Positions 47,548 to 59,854 are shown, counted from the stretch's first letter. The stretch: DNA of 64,000 nucleotides from Vespa crabro (GCF_910589235.1 NC_060956.1:9022499-9086498); one strand, 5' to 3'. A program made the numbers and translations. Notes: generated from the sequence alone by a model not told the origin.

Positions 47548-48072
47548 GACGCTGCCAACCCTTCTCTGCTTCTCTCCGTACACTCCAACAGAGTTGTTCC
47601 TGGGGCTTTGCATGGACTACTCGCGGTAGAAACGCCTGAGGCTAACGTTGCTCTGGAGCAACGTGAGCGAACAGCTTGGCTCCCACCAACCGGTAGAAAC
47701 CATTTTATTCCATTGACTATAACGCGAAACTTACTTGGCCAAGGCACTAACCATTGCTATGTACCGCTACCACCACTACCAGCATCGGTCTGTTTCTATA
47801 CTCTTCTCTTCTCCCTTCTCTTCTGCCTGGCACCGACGCGGAACCGGGCTAAACAGCAAGTTCAACGGAGGTACTGTTGTACGCTGCATCACTACTACCA
47901 CCTAGAAATATACGAAATCTCGACGAAGAGGAAGTGCCGAAGGTGCATGGAACTCTTCCCACCATCGCCTACCGCGGCTTTCTCTAATGTCGACGGTCTT
48001 CCATACCGTTCTCTTTCTAGACTAAAGCCGCAAGCAACATCTCCATGCCAACGTAAACCTGGACTCTCTTAA
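47548..48072 (+). CDS. Candidate coding exon, longest non-repetitive open frame
   Basis: TGTTCCTGTGTTTCTAG, an excellent acceptor, immediately precedes 47548, and the frame in phase 0 stays open for 174 codons to a TAA (48070-48072). Almost none of it is simple repeat. It contains DAANPSLLLSVHSNRVVPGA, LLAVETPEANVALEQRER, a hydrophobic run ASVCFYTLLFSLLFCLAP that could be a membrane segment (though partly from CT-rich DNA), and KCRRCMELFPPSPTAAFS. A second acceptor-like site ends at 47591. CGGAG|GTACTG at 47871 is a usable donor if the exon ends there in phase 2. No family is recognised. The minus strand is also open here (47544-47747) and has a GTAAGTTTC donor-like word at 47729-47737, so strand is not certain. 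Confidence 0.25.
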   Translation, partial: DAANPSLLLSVHSNRVVPGALHGLLAVETPEANVALEQRERTAWLPPTGRNHFIPLTITRNLLGQGTNHCYVPLPPLPASVCFYTLLFSLLFCLAPTRNRAKQQVQRRYCCTLHHYYHLEIYEISTKRKCRRCMELFPPSPTAAFSNVDGLPYRSLSRLKPQATSPCQRKPGLS

Positions 48073-48079
48073 TGAACAT

Positions 48080-50850
48080 GCTACTGTTAAGACTACTACG
48101 AATCATTGATTCTTTGTATCAAAGAAACCGAATGATTAAGCTACCATTCAGTTTTACCTGAAGTTCTTGAAGTAAGAGTACTCACGATCTTGGATTCAAT
48201 TGTTAAAGAGACTTCTAGTCTTGGAAAAGAGAAAACTTTATTATCGATCCGCACACTAGTCTCAGTGGGCAGTCGTCAAGGTCGTTTGACAAAGCAAGGT
48301 CAAAATCAAGACGCGTCTAGGTCAAGGTTCGCAACAAAAAGGCAAAGGAGAAAGAAAAGTAGCCGAGTGAAAGAGGATTGTGCCAAATAACTAAGAAAGA
48401 CTGATAGTCGGCCAGGCGAAAAGAGAACTTTCGATGTGGTCTACCGTTAAAATATTTTTTACGATGAAGTCCTTGCGTCCCACTCCTCCACATCATTGTC
48501 ACCCCTTATGTTCTCTCGTTGCTCCGTCCGCGACCGAACTTACCGACGGTCGAACTTCGGACGAGTTCACCAAGTTTCGCCATTAGACACGGTTAAAACT
48601 TTGTTCGAAACACTTTCATCCGCGTGCCGTTGGCGACCGTGAAATAAGCGCGCTAAATTCTGAATATTTCTTTCCTACTGCTATTCCCTTTTCATCTCTC
48701 ATTTGCGAAACACCAATTTCTGAAGTACCGCGATCCCAATCTTTCCTCCTCTTACTCCTGCACTTCCGGTGTACGTTGAGTTTCCAAAATACATGCCAAC
48801 GTTTTACCAACTTTGCTCAACTTCCAGACGATTCGAAAGTTAACTTTCGTCGAACGATTTCGCGAAATGACTAATCTAACCATGAAGCTTTTTTGATGAA
48901 ATACACAGATTCTCGGTAAAAAAAGGTAAAAGTAAGTTTTAAAAGGTATAATCCTTGTTGAAGAAGCTTTGCTATACGCTGCACCAATTTTTTCATTCTT
49001 TTACAAGCAAAATTTCTTTGAGTTATTTCGATTTATCATTCAATCCGCATCTAGTCTGATAGTCTCCTAAAACAGACCCTTCCCTTTCACTATCATCATC
49101 GCAAGACTTCCGTAGAGCCATCAGTGAGAACTATTTTTCTTGAAATTCCGAATGAAATTTTGAAAGTACCAGCGCCGCGTGTCTCCTACGGTTGTACTTT
49201 TTCCACTCTGTTGACCCCCGCCGCGCTATAAAACATTTTACGCGTTTCGTCTTCCACGAGTACGACAGCCCCAGTGGTTTACGAGCTCATCGTATCTCAT
49301 CCTACATTTCGATGCAGGATCAAAGTATTCTTCTTCCAGATTGTATCGATATTCGCTTTTCCTCTTCTTTGAAACTTTTCTTCTTGGAAATCTCATCGAC
49401 AGAGATCGTACACGTTTAAAGGGTGCTCTTGTTGGTATCACAATCGAACTTATTGCTAGTTCAAAGTCAACGAAATGATTTTTTTACGTCGAACTTCGAA
49501 GCTTTCTAAGTAAAAACGCGACAGGATTGACCATTCGATCTCTTACTTCTTTCATCCAACCCCTAGAAAACATCATCAGAGACGTTTTCAGAGACGAAAG
49601 GAGATAGTAATTCCCGAGTGGGAGGCTAATTGTCGTCGAACGAAAGGTCCGAGAGGGTGACCACATCCCCTACGGCACCAACACGGCAAGGCACTCAAGC
49701 TCGGTCGTCTTTTAACTCGTGTGGTGCACATTTCTCCAACGTGCGAGAGGGTTAAACGGAGTTACTCGGTTCCCCTCTAAGCCTGTTATACGTCTCGAGG
49801 GGGTATAGTTTCTGTCTCTTCTTTCTTTCTCGCTCATTCGGACGATGCGGATTTTATTAAACGATTGGCGATTCTCTTACTACAACTTTTAATCAAATGT
49901 TGTTGAAAAATTATCTTATTAAATTATATATAGTTTTACTTTTCCAAACTCAATGATCGAAAATAAACGAACAATCTACAATTTTTATAATTTCATCCGA
50001 TTCACATATCTTCAAAACGATCGTTATTTCTCTTTCTTCGAACGATAAATGACTCGGAATTTCTTGAAATCCGAGAGAAATCCGGATGGAGAAATTGAAA
50101 GAATATCTCTAGCGAATAAAGGAGTGTCTCCGCGTATACGACTATTGGATTCAACGAAAACAAGTCGTTTAAAAACCACGTAAACAAATAAGTCAATAAA
50201 ACTATGCGTCCGAGCTGTTAAATTGTCCTTAAATCGAGACGGGCGTCAGAAACTATGGCGAGAGGATCATTGGAGTTTCCTTAAAACCATCTTTCACAAA
50301 CAGGATCTTACTATATTAAAACCAACTCTTTCCATATCAATGATTTATTGAAGAAAAATGACAAAAATAAAAATAAGTAGTACGTTATTTTTATTAATTT
50401 TTCTCCAGTAAAACATACTAATCAAAAATGTCGTCAAGCACATTTAACCATCTACGAAAGCTGCCATTTAATCGAGAAAACGAGATTCAATGTTAAACTT
50501 TCTCGATATTTATCACATGTCACATGTTCTTACGGCTCGTTGATCAAGCCATCTACCAAGGCATCCAACCTGACGACGATTAATCCGTTATATCGTACAC
50601 CTCTGGGGATCGTTAGTCGATACCGATTCCGCCCTCGAGGACTTTGCGATCCTCGAGGACCAACAGAGTCGGTCGTCGGAGGTACCAACAACCGTAACAG
50701 AGAAGGAACGAGCTGGTCTACGGTCGATGCCTCCACTGGATTAAAGGCACATTACAGCGCTCCAAAGGGCTCCTAATTAGATCCGGAAAGAAGCAAAGGG
50801 TTCTCCGAGTCGCGTAACTCGGTTTACCGAAGGGAGAACCTTCCTCGAGT
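48080..50850. other. Non-coding, mixed composition
   Basis: AT-rich at 48890-49030 and 49860-50000; balanced elsewhere. CCTCGAGGAC is repeated at 50633-50642 and 50651-50660, each copy containing the palindrome CCTCGAGG. No gene is supported. Confidence 0.55.
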
Positions 50851-50853
50851 CAG

Positions 50854-50923
<70 letters not shown>
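50854..50923. repeat. (CT)n array
   Basis: About 33 CT units with one CTAT interruption. Confidence 0.97.
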
Positions 50924-50926
<3 letters not shown>

Positions 50927-51242
50927 TTCTCTATCGTTCGACATTAACGGCTTTTGCGTCCGTCGAGAGACGACCTTTTACCGACCCCCTTCTCCTCTTC
51001 TACTTCCATCACTACCTCCTTTATCCTCCTCATCCTTTCGTTTGTACATCAAAGTGATCGGAAATGTCTGTAAATAACATCGATACGCAATATTAGATAA
51101 TCTTTACTGTATTCATTCCAACTGATTACTTAAAATAATTCACCGAGTATATCAGTTAATTATTACATATGATTTAAAGAGTTGGTCTTTTGCTTTTCGA
51201 AATGTACGGATGAATTAGACAAAAATTTCGTTCGACGTAATC

Positions 51243-51323
51243 GGTCGAAGTTGGAATTATCTCGGTAGATACGTAAGTATCTACGATCGGAAAAATACTC
51301 ATTTTATCGGACGAACTTCGACC
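51243..51323. other. Nested inverted repeat
   Basis: Outer arms GGTCGAAGTT (51243-51252) and AACTTCGACC (51314-51323) are exact complements, as are inner arms GTAGATAC (51265-51272) and GTATCTAC (51277-51284) around a GTAA loop. The inner palindrome creates a GTAAGTAT donor-like word by itself. A third partial copy of the arm (ACCGAAGTTGGATGG) lies near 51402. Confidence 0.7.
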
Positions 51324-51346
51324 TATTCGATTTTATGAGTTCCTAG

Positions 51347-51436
51347 CTAAATACACATAAAGACCGAATCTGTTCATACGTTTCAACGTCGGATACAAGG
51401 GACCGAAGTTGGATGGATGAACGTATACGAGCTGCT
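51347..51436 (+). other. Possible 90-base exon
   Basis: AGTTCCTAG (acceptor-like, poor pyrimidine tract) and GCTGCT|GTAAGTGATT (good donor) enclose 90 bases open in one frame, containing HKDRICSYVSTSDTRDRSWM. The length is a multiple of three. Support is weak. Confidence 0.12.
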
Positions 51437-51901
51437 GTAAGTGATTGGCAAACAAATTGAGCGGTCTTTACGATACTGATCTTAACATCCCCATATGAAA
51501 TCTCAGAATTTCATTCAGAGAATCGATCTTGAAATCGCTAAAGACTTTAAGAGAATGGAAAAGCCTACATTTCTTTTTAAAAATTAACGATGACTTCGTC
51601 CTAATAATCCGCATACGACAATCACAGCGACAAAAATAAAGTATTTAAATACTTTCCCCTCAAAAAAATGGAAAGTTCCCAAACCACGTGATGAGAAAAG
51701 AAACTATCTTTTCAGTAAAATCCCATCACACGATACGCAGGTGTATATCATGGAAGAAACTAGTCGCATCCTGCGTGGCTTAGCAACGAGAAAAAAGGAA
51801 AAGTTGAAGTAGGGGAGAGAGTGAAAAAAAGAAAAAAGGAGGATGACAAGGATGACGAGGAGAAATAAGAAGAAGACGAGGAGAGAGGTATGGAGGCGTA
51901 T

Positions 51902-52030
51902 CTGACGCCCACGCATATACCATCCGGAGGGTTTTGGCGGGTCTTGGGCGTTCCTGGTATCACGCTGGAAGCCCAATCGTGGATTCGAGGTTCGAAACCC
52001 GGCCGGCGCACTGAGGACGCTGACGCCCAC
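51902..52030 (+). mobile_element. GC-rich block with pol III box B motif between direct repeats
   Basis: GGTTCGAAACC (51989-51999) fits the pol III box B consensus GGTTCRANNCC. A poor box A-like TGGTATCACGC lies 34 bases upstream (51955-51965). The block is bounded by exact 11-bp direct repeats CTGACGCCCAC (51902-51912 and 52020-52030) and is far more GC-rich than its surroundings. This is what a short tRNA-derived retroposed element with target duplications would look like. Against it: the T-stem does not pair (CGAGG with CCCGG), so it is not an intact tRNA, and no A-rich or simple-repeat tail is seen at its 3' end. Confidence 0.2.
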
Positions 52031-52039
52031 CGTCCTCTC

Positions 52040-52228
52040 GACCCACCTTGTACAGGGCCGTAATGCGCACGGTAACGCGCAGGCGAAAAACGTACTGACC
52101 TCGATCTACCACTTCCACCTCCATTCATGCCACCTACGCGTTCACCTATGCCACCCTCTTAAAACGATCTAATTCTTAGCACCTATAGAAACTGGACGCT
52201 TCACTGATGCCCTTAACATCTTTTCTTC
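52040..52228. other. GC-rich flank
   Basis: CpG-rich to about 52130. On the minus strand ATG (52126-52128) opens MNGGGSGRSR before a weak GTCAGT donor. Not convincing as an exon. Confidence 0.4.
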
Positions 52229-52229
52229 C

Positions 52230-52234
52230 CTCTC

Positions 52235-52271
<37 letters not shown>
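52230..52271. repeat. (CT)n array
   Basis: About 20 units with one CTAT interruption. Confidence 0.97.
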
Positions 52272-52274
<3 letters not shown>

Positions 52275-52275
<1 letters not shown>

Positions 52276-54830
52276 ATTCGATAACAACTCTTGGTACCAC
52301 TATGAGAGGGTAGTTAAAGAAAGGTGCCTTGATATCAGTTCTATTGGATACGAAAAGGATTTTAAGATCGATCAGAATGAGATCATTAAAAAGGAGATCG
52401 AGAAATGTGTGTCGGTAAATCGACCGACTGAAGCTTCCTTAAGTGATTACGAAGTTGGTGGTAACTCTTAAGCAGAGAATTTAAACATGTTTTAACGACC
52501 TCAAACAAAGTTTATGAGTCGGTAAACTTATATATAATGGCGATGACTCGGTTTGCGCGTATTGCCTTTACAGGCCCTGTACACCGTTGGAATTCTGATC
52601 TCAATGTATTACATGATTGTAAAATAGTTGCAACAAGATCGTAAGAAAATTTCTATCAGATGATCATATATGCTTCTTTATAACGCTGACTTTTTTTCCG
52701 TAACTTTCGATATTTTAAAGAAAGTTATTTTTCGATCTTGTATTCTGTATATTTCAAAAAATTATTAGACGATATACAGAAGGATAAAGAGTCCGTGAAT
52801 ATGTAGTTCCAGACATCAGCGTTACCAGAGCATTAACTTCGAAGAGCACACATTCTAGAAAGTTCTCGCGCAAGACGATTCGTTCGCAGGAAAGTTACTT
52901 TCTCGTAAACAACAAGTAGTTACCTACTCGAGAAATGTTCCGGTAGAAGCGCGTACTTCTTCGTGTGCGGCTCGTGCAAGCTCATGTAGAGAAGTACATA
53001 TGTACATGCACGTGTGCAGAGTGTCCACGAAAACTGGAAGTTGTAAGCTATTATCACACCACTACCACCACGTCCACCATCAGCATTATGTTATCTTTAT
53101 CGCCATCGCCGTCGATATCGAAATTCACCAACTTAAAACTTACGGATAAAGAAATCGAATTCGTTTCTCCGAATGCTTTTTGACGTACGATTTGCCTGAC
53201 TATATGACCAGTCGTTGTCATACTTTCCTTATAGTATATCCTGTCGAGAAATTTTGGATAGCCACCAAAACTCAAGAAAACACGGACCGTGTAACGATTC
53301 TATTTTCCTTTCTCCACGGCCATTCATACTCTTCAATATTATGACGACCATGCTTCGTCTTAAGTTGCAGAAATCTTCGAAAACTCGAATAATATATGTA
53401 TTTTCGAAGTCTCAACTCTCTTTCCCCTAATCCGGTACATCTACGTACACAATTCAAAGAAAAAAATCTAAATTTCGATTTGTTCTCGATTATTTTGAGA
53501 AATAAGCAAGATACTTTTATCTTATTTCTTCCAGAGAGAGTTAGCTCAAAAGATTACGATGCTCTCGTCGGTGGCATTCGGCTGGTCTAAGTATGTTTAG
53601 GGATTATTGGCTGAAGTTGGTGTCTTGGCACGATGATATATTGGAAGGGTCGACAATACCCCCAACTCTCTCACAATACGCCTCCGTTTTGAACTCCGTT
53701 CTGGCGATGCGCATTCGCTGCCATAACAATAACCCCAACACCTTCGTCTGGCAGCCGACTATTTCATAAGTGATTTCAGATGGCCAAGAGAACCTGAGAA
53801 CAACGCTAGATGTCAAAGTGATTCAATGTCTTTTTGATTTAGGAAATTTATCTGCTGCTCTAACGTTGTACTCTACGCAGAACTTTAAGATTCAAAAAAA
53901 AAAATAGAATCGCATTCAAAGACAATGTTGTACACTATAGTAAATACAAATAAATAGGAAACATAATATGGTGTTCGCGATCGAAAGAAGGGGGTGTCGA
54001 TTGTATCCAAGAGCCACGGTAGTAGAAGCAAGAGGCAGGAGCCAGGCCGCATGGGGTGCAACGACCATCAGTCATTATTTTCCGCAACATTTAGCAAGCA
54101 CTTCAAACTGTTTCGCACTCCCTGCTACGTCCGCTATCCTGCCATAGCTCCAAAACTTTCTCAAGTATGTGCCACAGGAGCAAGCGGCTTGCTCCTCCAA
54201 CAGCAAACCTTCCCCCCTCTTTCTCTCTTTCTCTCTTACCTTCTACTCCTCCTTTTCCTCCCACTTACTCCGCCTAGAAAAGCCCTACACTTTTTTTCAG
54301 TTGCCACTGAAGATGAGTTATGAACCTCCAGGTTACTGGAGGCTGCTTCCTCATCGAGTCTGTCCCGGACGAGGATTAGGGAAGTAATTAAGAATAGTAC
54401 AAAAAAGTTTACCACCTGCACGAAATATAATTAAGCAAAGTACTTGGAAAAAAGGTTAACAAAAGGAAGTTGTTCGTTTACGACCTTATCTAAATTAGGA
54501 TTAACATAAATTATATGGAAACTGCTTTGGAATCAAGAAATGAACTTAATCGAATTTTTCAGATTAAGAAAGACTAAATTCGTAACAATATTTCGAGCCA
54601 AGTCATGATTATCGATTCCAATGACAACTGTTTACCGGATTTTCCTCCATTTCTTGTTCCTTGTCCTTTTCCTGTTACTTTCCTCCTCTCTTCGTTCCAC
54701 CTACGTATGGTAACCACAGAGAACCACAGAAGTTTTAATCGAATTTATCGCAATACTATTCATGAGAAAGAGAGAAAGAGAAAGGAAGTTACATAGTACG
54801 AACATACACATTGCAAAGAGAAACTGAAAA
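52275..54830. other. Non-coding, mixed composition
   Basis: Balanced patches at 52900-53110 and 53990-54370; AT-rich elsewhere. The 109-codon plus frame at 53994-54323 has no domain. No supported gene. Confidence 0.55.
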
Positions 54831-54835
54831 AGTAA

Positions 54836-54843
54836 ATATATAC

Positions 54844-54932
<89 letters not shown>

Positions 54933-54933
54933 G

Positions 54934-54968
<35 letters not shown>

Positions 54969-55012
54969 GGAGAGAAAGAAAGAGAGAGAGAGAAACAGAG
55001 ATAGATAGATAA
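54836..55012. repeat. Compound (TA)n-(GA)n-(GATA)n array
   Basis: (TA)n with TATG interruptions at 54836-54920, (GA)n with GGGA and GAAA variants at 54921-55000, then three GATA units. Confidence 0.97.
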
Positions 55013-55019
55013 GATTTAC

Positions 55020-55576
55020 GTGCTTTAAAATAACATCTATTCTAAAAAGATAAACGCAACATATTACAATAAAAAAATGCTTATATAACATCAAAAACAT
55101 ATAAAATATCAGAATTTAATTATCATTATACTGATCCTTTTCATCAATAAACGTTTAAACTATCAAAAATAGAAATTTTAAATCATGAAACAGTAATTAT
55201 TATTGACAGTCTATTGCTTTTAATAACATAAATTAAATTATATTTTTAAATACACATTTCTATTTTAATAATAAAATATGAATTTAACAAAAATAAATCG
55301 CATCTCGATGTCATATATAAAACTTATACCAGTGTGTTACTAGCTTCAGATACATTTTTCTCGCGAACAAGGATGGCAGTCCCTTTACCACCCCGTTGAG
55401 ACTATCGAAACATGGCAAATCAAAAGTGCCGCACTCTGCGCCTAAGTTTTGAGAAAGTAAGTTCAGTCTTCTACCGGCTGAGTATTCCAACGCTTGTCTA
55501 ATCGGAATTACAAATATACCATCATCTTTTTGGTTTACTTGTGTCTATCTTCCTTTCTTTCTTCTTTAAAGTCTTA

Positions 55577-55578
<2 letters not shown>
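55020..55578. other. AT-rich spacer
   Basis: Nothing recognised; balanced only at 55360-55490. Confidence 0.6.

Positions 55579-55580
<2 letters not shown>

Positions 55581-55629
<49 letters not shown>
55581..55629. repeat. (AT)n microsatellite
   Basis: About 24 units. Confidence 0.98.
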
Positions 55630-55630
<1 letters not shown>

Positions 55631-55861
55631 CGCATCTAAACAGATTCTAATTCGTGATTTCTGATTCAACTCCTCAACAAAAATGATAATATACATAATC
55701 AGAATAAATTTCATTTTTATTTTCATGTTTTTAATGAAAAATGCTTACAATGATCCTAGTACGCACGAAAAAAATCGAATGTTCGTTGTGGTCGTTACGA
55801 ACAGGACAATAACTTCCTCGAAAGTTACTATATTTATGGAGAGTTTGTATCGTGTTTCCAG

Positions 55862-56008
55862 ATGACTAGAGCGGTGTTGGACGGTATATTCGGGACAGCC
55901 AATTTCTCGCGCAAACCGAGCGACTGGAAGGTCAGGAGGAGCAAATTGATTCTGCACGGACCGTCGCAGAACTTGGTCGATTTATTTGATTACGGTGCGC
56001 ATGATTAG
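55862..56008 (+). CDS. Possible 48-codon frame at an acceptor-like site
   Basis: GTTTCCAG (ending at 55861) is directly followed by ATG and a frame to a TAG at 56006-56008 containing VLDGIFGTANFSRKPSDWK and ILHGPSQNLVDLFDYG. The DNA is GC-balanced between AT-rich flanks. No family is recognised; the opposite strand is also open. It could be a terminal exon, a small ORF or a regulatory block. Confidence 0.15.
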   Translation: MTRAVLDGIFGTANFSRKPSDWKVRRSKLILHGPSQNLVDLFDYGAHD

Positions 56009-56014
56009 TAATAT

Positions 56015-57650
56015 TGACAAATTAACTCTCGGCCGGTTACTCGGACACTCTACGCGTAGAGAGCCGATCCTAGCTAAACTTTGACGACCTACCACCGATT
56101 GAAAGAGCCCTCGCTATCACCCTAAATGGAATTAAATTGGAAAACTTAACGTACAGAGAAATTTGATTGATTGCCGCTTGCAAAAAATTGTTAAAAATAC
56201 GATAACTCTCGTGGAATACAAAAATACAGATGTAAAATTCGTCCTACCGCTTTGAACATCGGACAATCACGAGATTAAAGCTAAGGTCGAAAACTCTGTC
56301 ACCTGAAAAAAGCATCGGAAGGACGTTCTCGTTGAGACGAACGTTGTGAAAAAGTGGAGGAAACGAGGTAGGAGGAGATATTGGATTCCATATCCGTATC
56401 CACATCAAACTTGTGCCTCGTCCCTCTAAGTCAGACCCAAAACTTTTCTTCGTATGTAATTCGATATGGAAACGAAGTGGGAAAGTGGGATTGCTGGAAA
56501 CGGAGGAACGGCTCTATGCGAACACGTAAAATAGTCTGCATTGATATCTACAAATTTTAACTTTTAAATTATTCGGCTTATTAAAATCAGATACTTTGAG
56601 AATGAGAAATTACATTTTGCAGAAGATCAATGATTTATTGCTATGGTATTATAAAACATCTTTTTTATGACATGTCTATAGTTGGTATAAAAATACTTCA
56701 ACAGAATTAAATGCCAACTTACAATTAGTTTGAATTACGAGGAAAATAGTATATTAAATTTCGTTAACGATGTTTGTCACGAAAGTTTAATTCAAATATG
56801 ATAGACTCGAATAGAGAACCGTCCTCGTATTCAGAAAGGATAATGAGTACTGAAATTCACGCGTGGCTCTTTAACGACTCGCACGACGTTTCCTGTAACA
56901 TTCCATATAACTCAACTGTGTCTGTAATGATCGTTAAGATGAGAACAAAATTGTCGGTATCGTATCAAAACGTAAAGTAAATAGTGTTTACTACTGTTTA
57001 AATAAGTTTACGCATCGTCATCGTTTCTTTATTATTATGCACAACGGTCACATCAATGACGAAGCAATTAAAAATTAACTGTCCAATCGAATTGGCAATA
57101 AAACTTTGTTACTCGAAGATGATAGAAAGCGTAGATAGATATAATTAGAACCTGGAACATCGTGGAAGAACTCGACGGTACGCATTCCCAATCGCTATAA
57201 ATTTGCTTTCTCGAATCGATGTTTAGTAGGCTGTCAAGATAGGTACGTAAATCTTACTCTATACCGATCGGCACGGCTATGTCCACGAGCGAAGGGTAGT
57301 CTTAAGAAACGCCGATGCTTATGTCCGAACGACTTTATCCCCGAGTAGTCACCCTCGTTCGCTGCTCATACACCAGGTCGTGAACGTAAGGGTGCCAGAT
57401 CAGTGGGGTTGGAACGAAAAGCAGTCTCCTTAGGGCACTTAAGGGCATCCTCATGCGACTTTACCGATCCCCGCAGTCGGATTCTTCTAACAACTTCATG
57501 ATCTGCTTGATTGCACCAACTGTTAACTGCTTCTTAAGATAGACCTAAGAAGTCAGCGAAATTTTTAAAACGTCAATGATAAAAATACTATGTTTCTAAT
57601 AATCACAGTCTTATTAATAAAGGAAGCAAAGAAGAAGAAGAAAGCATAGT
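56015..57650. other. Spacer with a regulatory-looking patch
   Basis: 56160-57100 is mostly AT-rich. 57270-57540 is balanced and contains CACTTAAG (NK2-like), ATGATC and AACTGTTAAC (Myb-like) words. No gene. Confidence 0.5.
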
Positions 57651-57652
57651 AT

Positions 57653-57677
57653 ACACACACACACACACACACACACA
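57653..57677. repeat. (AC)n microsatellite
   Basis: Twelve AC units; the only sizeable (AC)n array in the window. Confidence 0.97.
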
Positions 57678-57679
57678 GA

Positions 57680-58270
57680 CATACTCATGAGAATTCCAGA
57701 CGAAAGGGTATATCAAATCCATGGAATCTCAATGGTGATTCTAATAAGAGCTTTGAGCAGCGTACATGTTCTGACCCAGGAATCCCAGGTTGGTAATACC
57801 AAGGTCTATATACAGATGCCCGAAGCAGGTCTGGTTAACACGGAAGCGTTATTTCCAGCTCTCCGCACGGTAGCACGTTACGAGAGTCGAAGAACGCAGC
57901 CGTTTACGCGTATGCGTATCCCGGAAGGACGCAGTGGGCAACCGTAAGAGAAAGCAGCCTTGCAGTCGTCGAGAAAGGCCGTCCGGCAACCAGATTTACT
58001 ACGCTCTCCTGTAATTATCATCATAAAGTCGACTTTACGAGCAGTAAGAGCCCTCGTAAAGGAATGCTTCATTTCGCTCTGGGCCAACCATTCCACCACC
58101 CCTTCTTCCCTTCCACCTTTTGAGGTCCCTCGGGCTACACCACCACCTACGAGGAAGCACCTTGGTCTTTTCTCGACCACCTCTCGTCTCGTTCACCCTT
58201 CGACCAAGCGCCTTTCCACTCGTGTTCAGTTACCCTTCGACCACATCGGGAACGTTAAAACGTTAGCGAG
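57680..58270. other. GC-balanced open region, no recognised gene
   Basis: Frames of 86-153 codons on the plus strand (57687-57947; 57960-58421, of which the last 50 codons are CT repeat) and 100 codons on the minus strand. No domain or good splice boundary was identified. Confidence 0.4.
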
Positions 58271-58275
58271 GGGTA

Positions 58276-58319
58276 TTCTCTGTCTCTCTCTTTCTCTCTC
58301 TCTCTGTCTCTTTCTCTCT

Positions 58320-58362
<43 letters not shown>

Positions 58363-58375
58363 TCTCTCTCTCTAT
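58276..58375. repeat. (CT)n/(CTTT)n array
   Basis: About 100 bases of pyrimidine on the plus strand. Confidence 0.96.
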
Positions 58376-58379
58376 CTTA

Positions 58380-59770
58380 TTTCACATTTTACATCCAGCC
58401 TCGAAATGTTGCAGATGGTAAAAGTCGCCAGACCTCAGGCGATACGTACTAAAAATCTTTAGATGAGGAGCAGGAAACTCAAAAGACGAGGAGAAAAAGA
58501 ATCGTTACAACTTTAGATAGTATAAAGGTGAATAGAAAAAATGAATAGATATTAAAATAATAGATCAATATCAATATTGAATTGATAAATTTGAAGGAAT
58601 AACAATGATCGTAACATTTGAGGTGATTTGAAAAGCAACAAACGATATTGAAGCCACTATAATTGCTAAGAGTTCAAGGAGAATTAAGGTCGCTTGATGA
58701 CGAAGGAATAGTTGATAAAGGAATAGTACACAACGTAACGGTCGAACAATGCCGTATATTTTATTAAATCTTATATTTACTAGGTGACCGCCAACTTGTT
58801 TACTTTCTAAGATACATAGAGGTCTGCCTCTTCGTTCAGCTCGCATCTGGTGCCTAAGGTAACCACCCTCGTAATATCGAGCTTTCCATTAACGCTTTGT
58901 CGTTTAAACAGACTAGCTTCGAAACGCCTTCCACTGTCCATCATGAAAGACTACGTTTATTTAGAATAGTAGTAAGTGCTCGAATATATAATAACACGAC
59001 AATGCCTTTTCTCCTGACCAGGAAAGTCAACGAATCATATGCATTGTTCAATGAAAATCCTTTGAAAAGTACGTCCAACCTAAGTATGGAAATATCAATC
59101 GAACGTTCGAAGGAACTCTACTGTTGTTTAAACAAAGACGACTACTGCGAAATCACCAATAGTAGCTTCTCTTGACAATCTGCATTAACTTTCACCGACG
59201 CAATCCTGATTGTATAGTTTAGCATACATGAATATAGCTGATTGCACGGTAGTGATCGTTCCGAAAACGAAATGCGGAATAATTAAAAAACCATTTAGTC
59301 TCGACTGACGAAATCTCTAGAGTGTTTTGTATTGCTAATAACTGTCCCTTGTGTGAACTACAATAATGAATGAACCTTTACCATACGATCAGTCTACGAA
59401 AGGACTTTTCTTAACGATTTACCTTCTCGATAAGGTAACAAAAAGAACTGATAGTAAGTCTCATGAAAAGAAGTTTCGATCATAAGTCCTTTGACCGACT
59501 ACCGATACTCAATAAGATTTTTCTTATTCTTTATAACTTTATAAATAGTTAGTCATTGCCATTAAATTCGTTCGTAAAGAAAAAGGAATCCGAAAGAAAA
59601 TACCCTAAAACATTGAGTGTCATTAATAGACAAATACTGAATTTACTAGCTGAACCTCGCTAAGACTTTTTCTTTCCTTTCTTTTTTCTTTTCTTTCGAT
59701 ATTGCCCTAATCGAATTAACGATCGGCTTTGTGCACTCCGTTTGGTACCTGCCAAATGCTTTAATACCAT
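58380..59770. other. Mostly AT-rich, nothing recognised
   Basis: Short frames only (up to 92 codons at 58897-59175, no domain). Confidence 0.6.
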
Positions 59771-59774
59771 TATC

Positions 59775-59824
59775 TTCATTAGAGGCGGAACCGGCGCGGA
59801 TTACAATACCTAATGAACCGCCTC
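59775..59824. promoter_or_regulatory. Inverted homeodomain-type sites around a GGATTA motif
   Basis: TTCATTAG (59775-59782) and CTAATGAA (59810-59817) are exact complements; GAGGCGG (59782-59788) and CCGCCTC (59818-59824) are as well. Between them GGATTA (59798-59803) is a Bicoid/Otx-type core. The segment is GC-rich. An enhancer role is inference. Confidence 0.3.
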
Positions 59825-59854
59825 GTGACGGGCGAAAGCAACTTTTTCCAAGTT

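Noticed and set aside
51989..52035. Intact tRNA gene
   Set aside because: Box B matches, but the T-arm stem does not pair and no acceptor stem or anticodon arm can be drawn.
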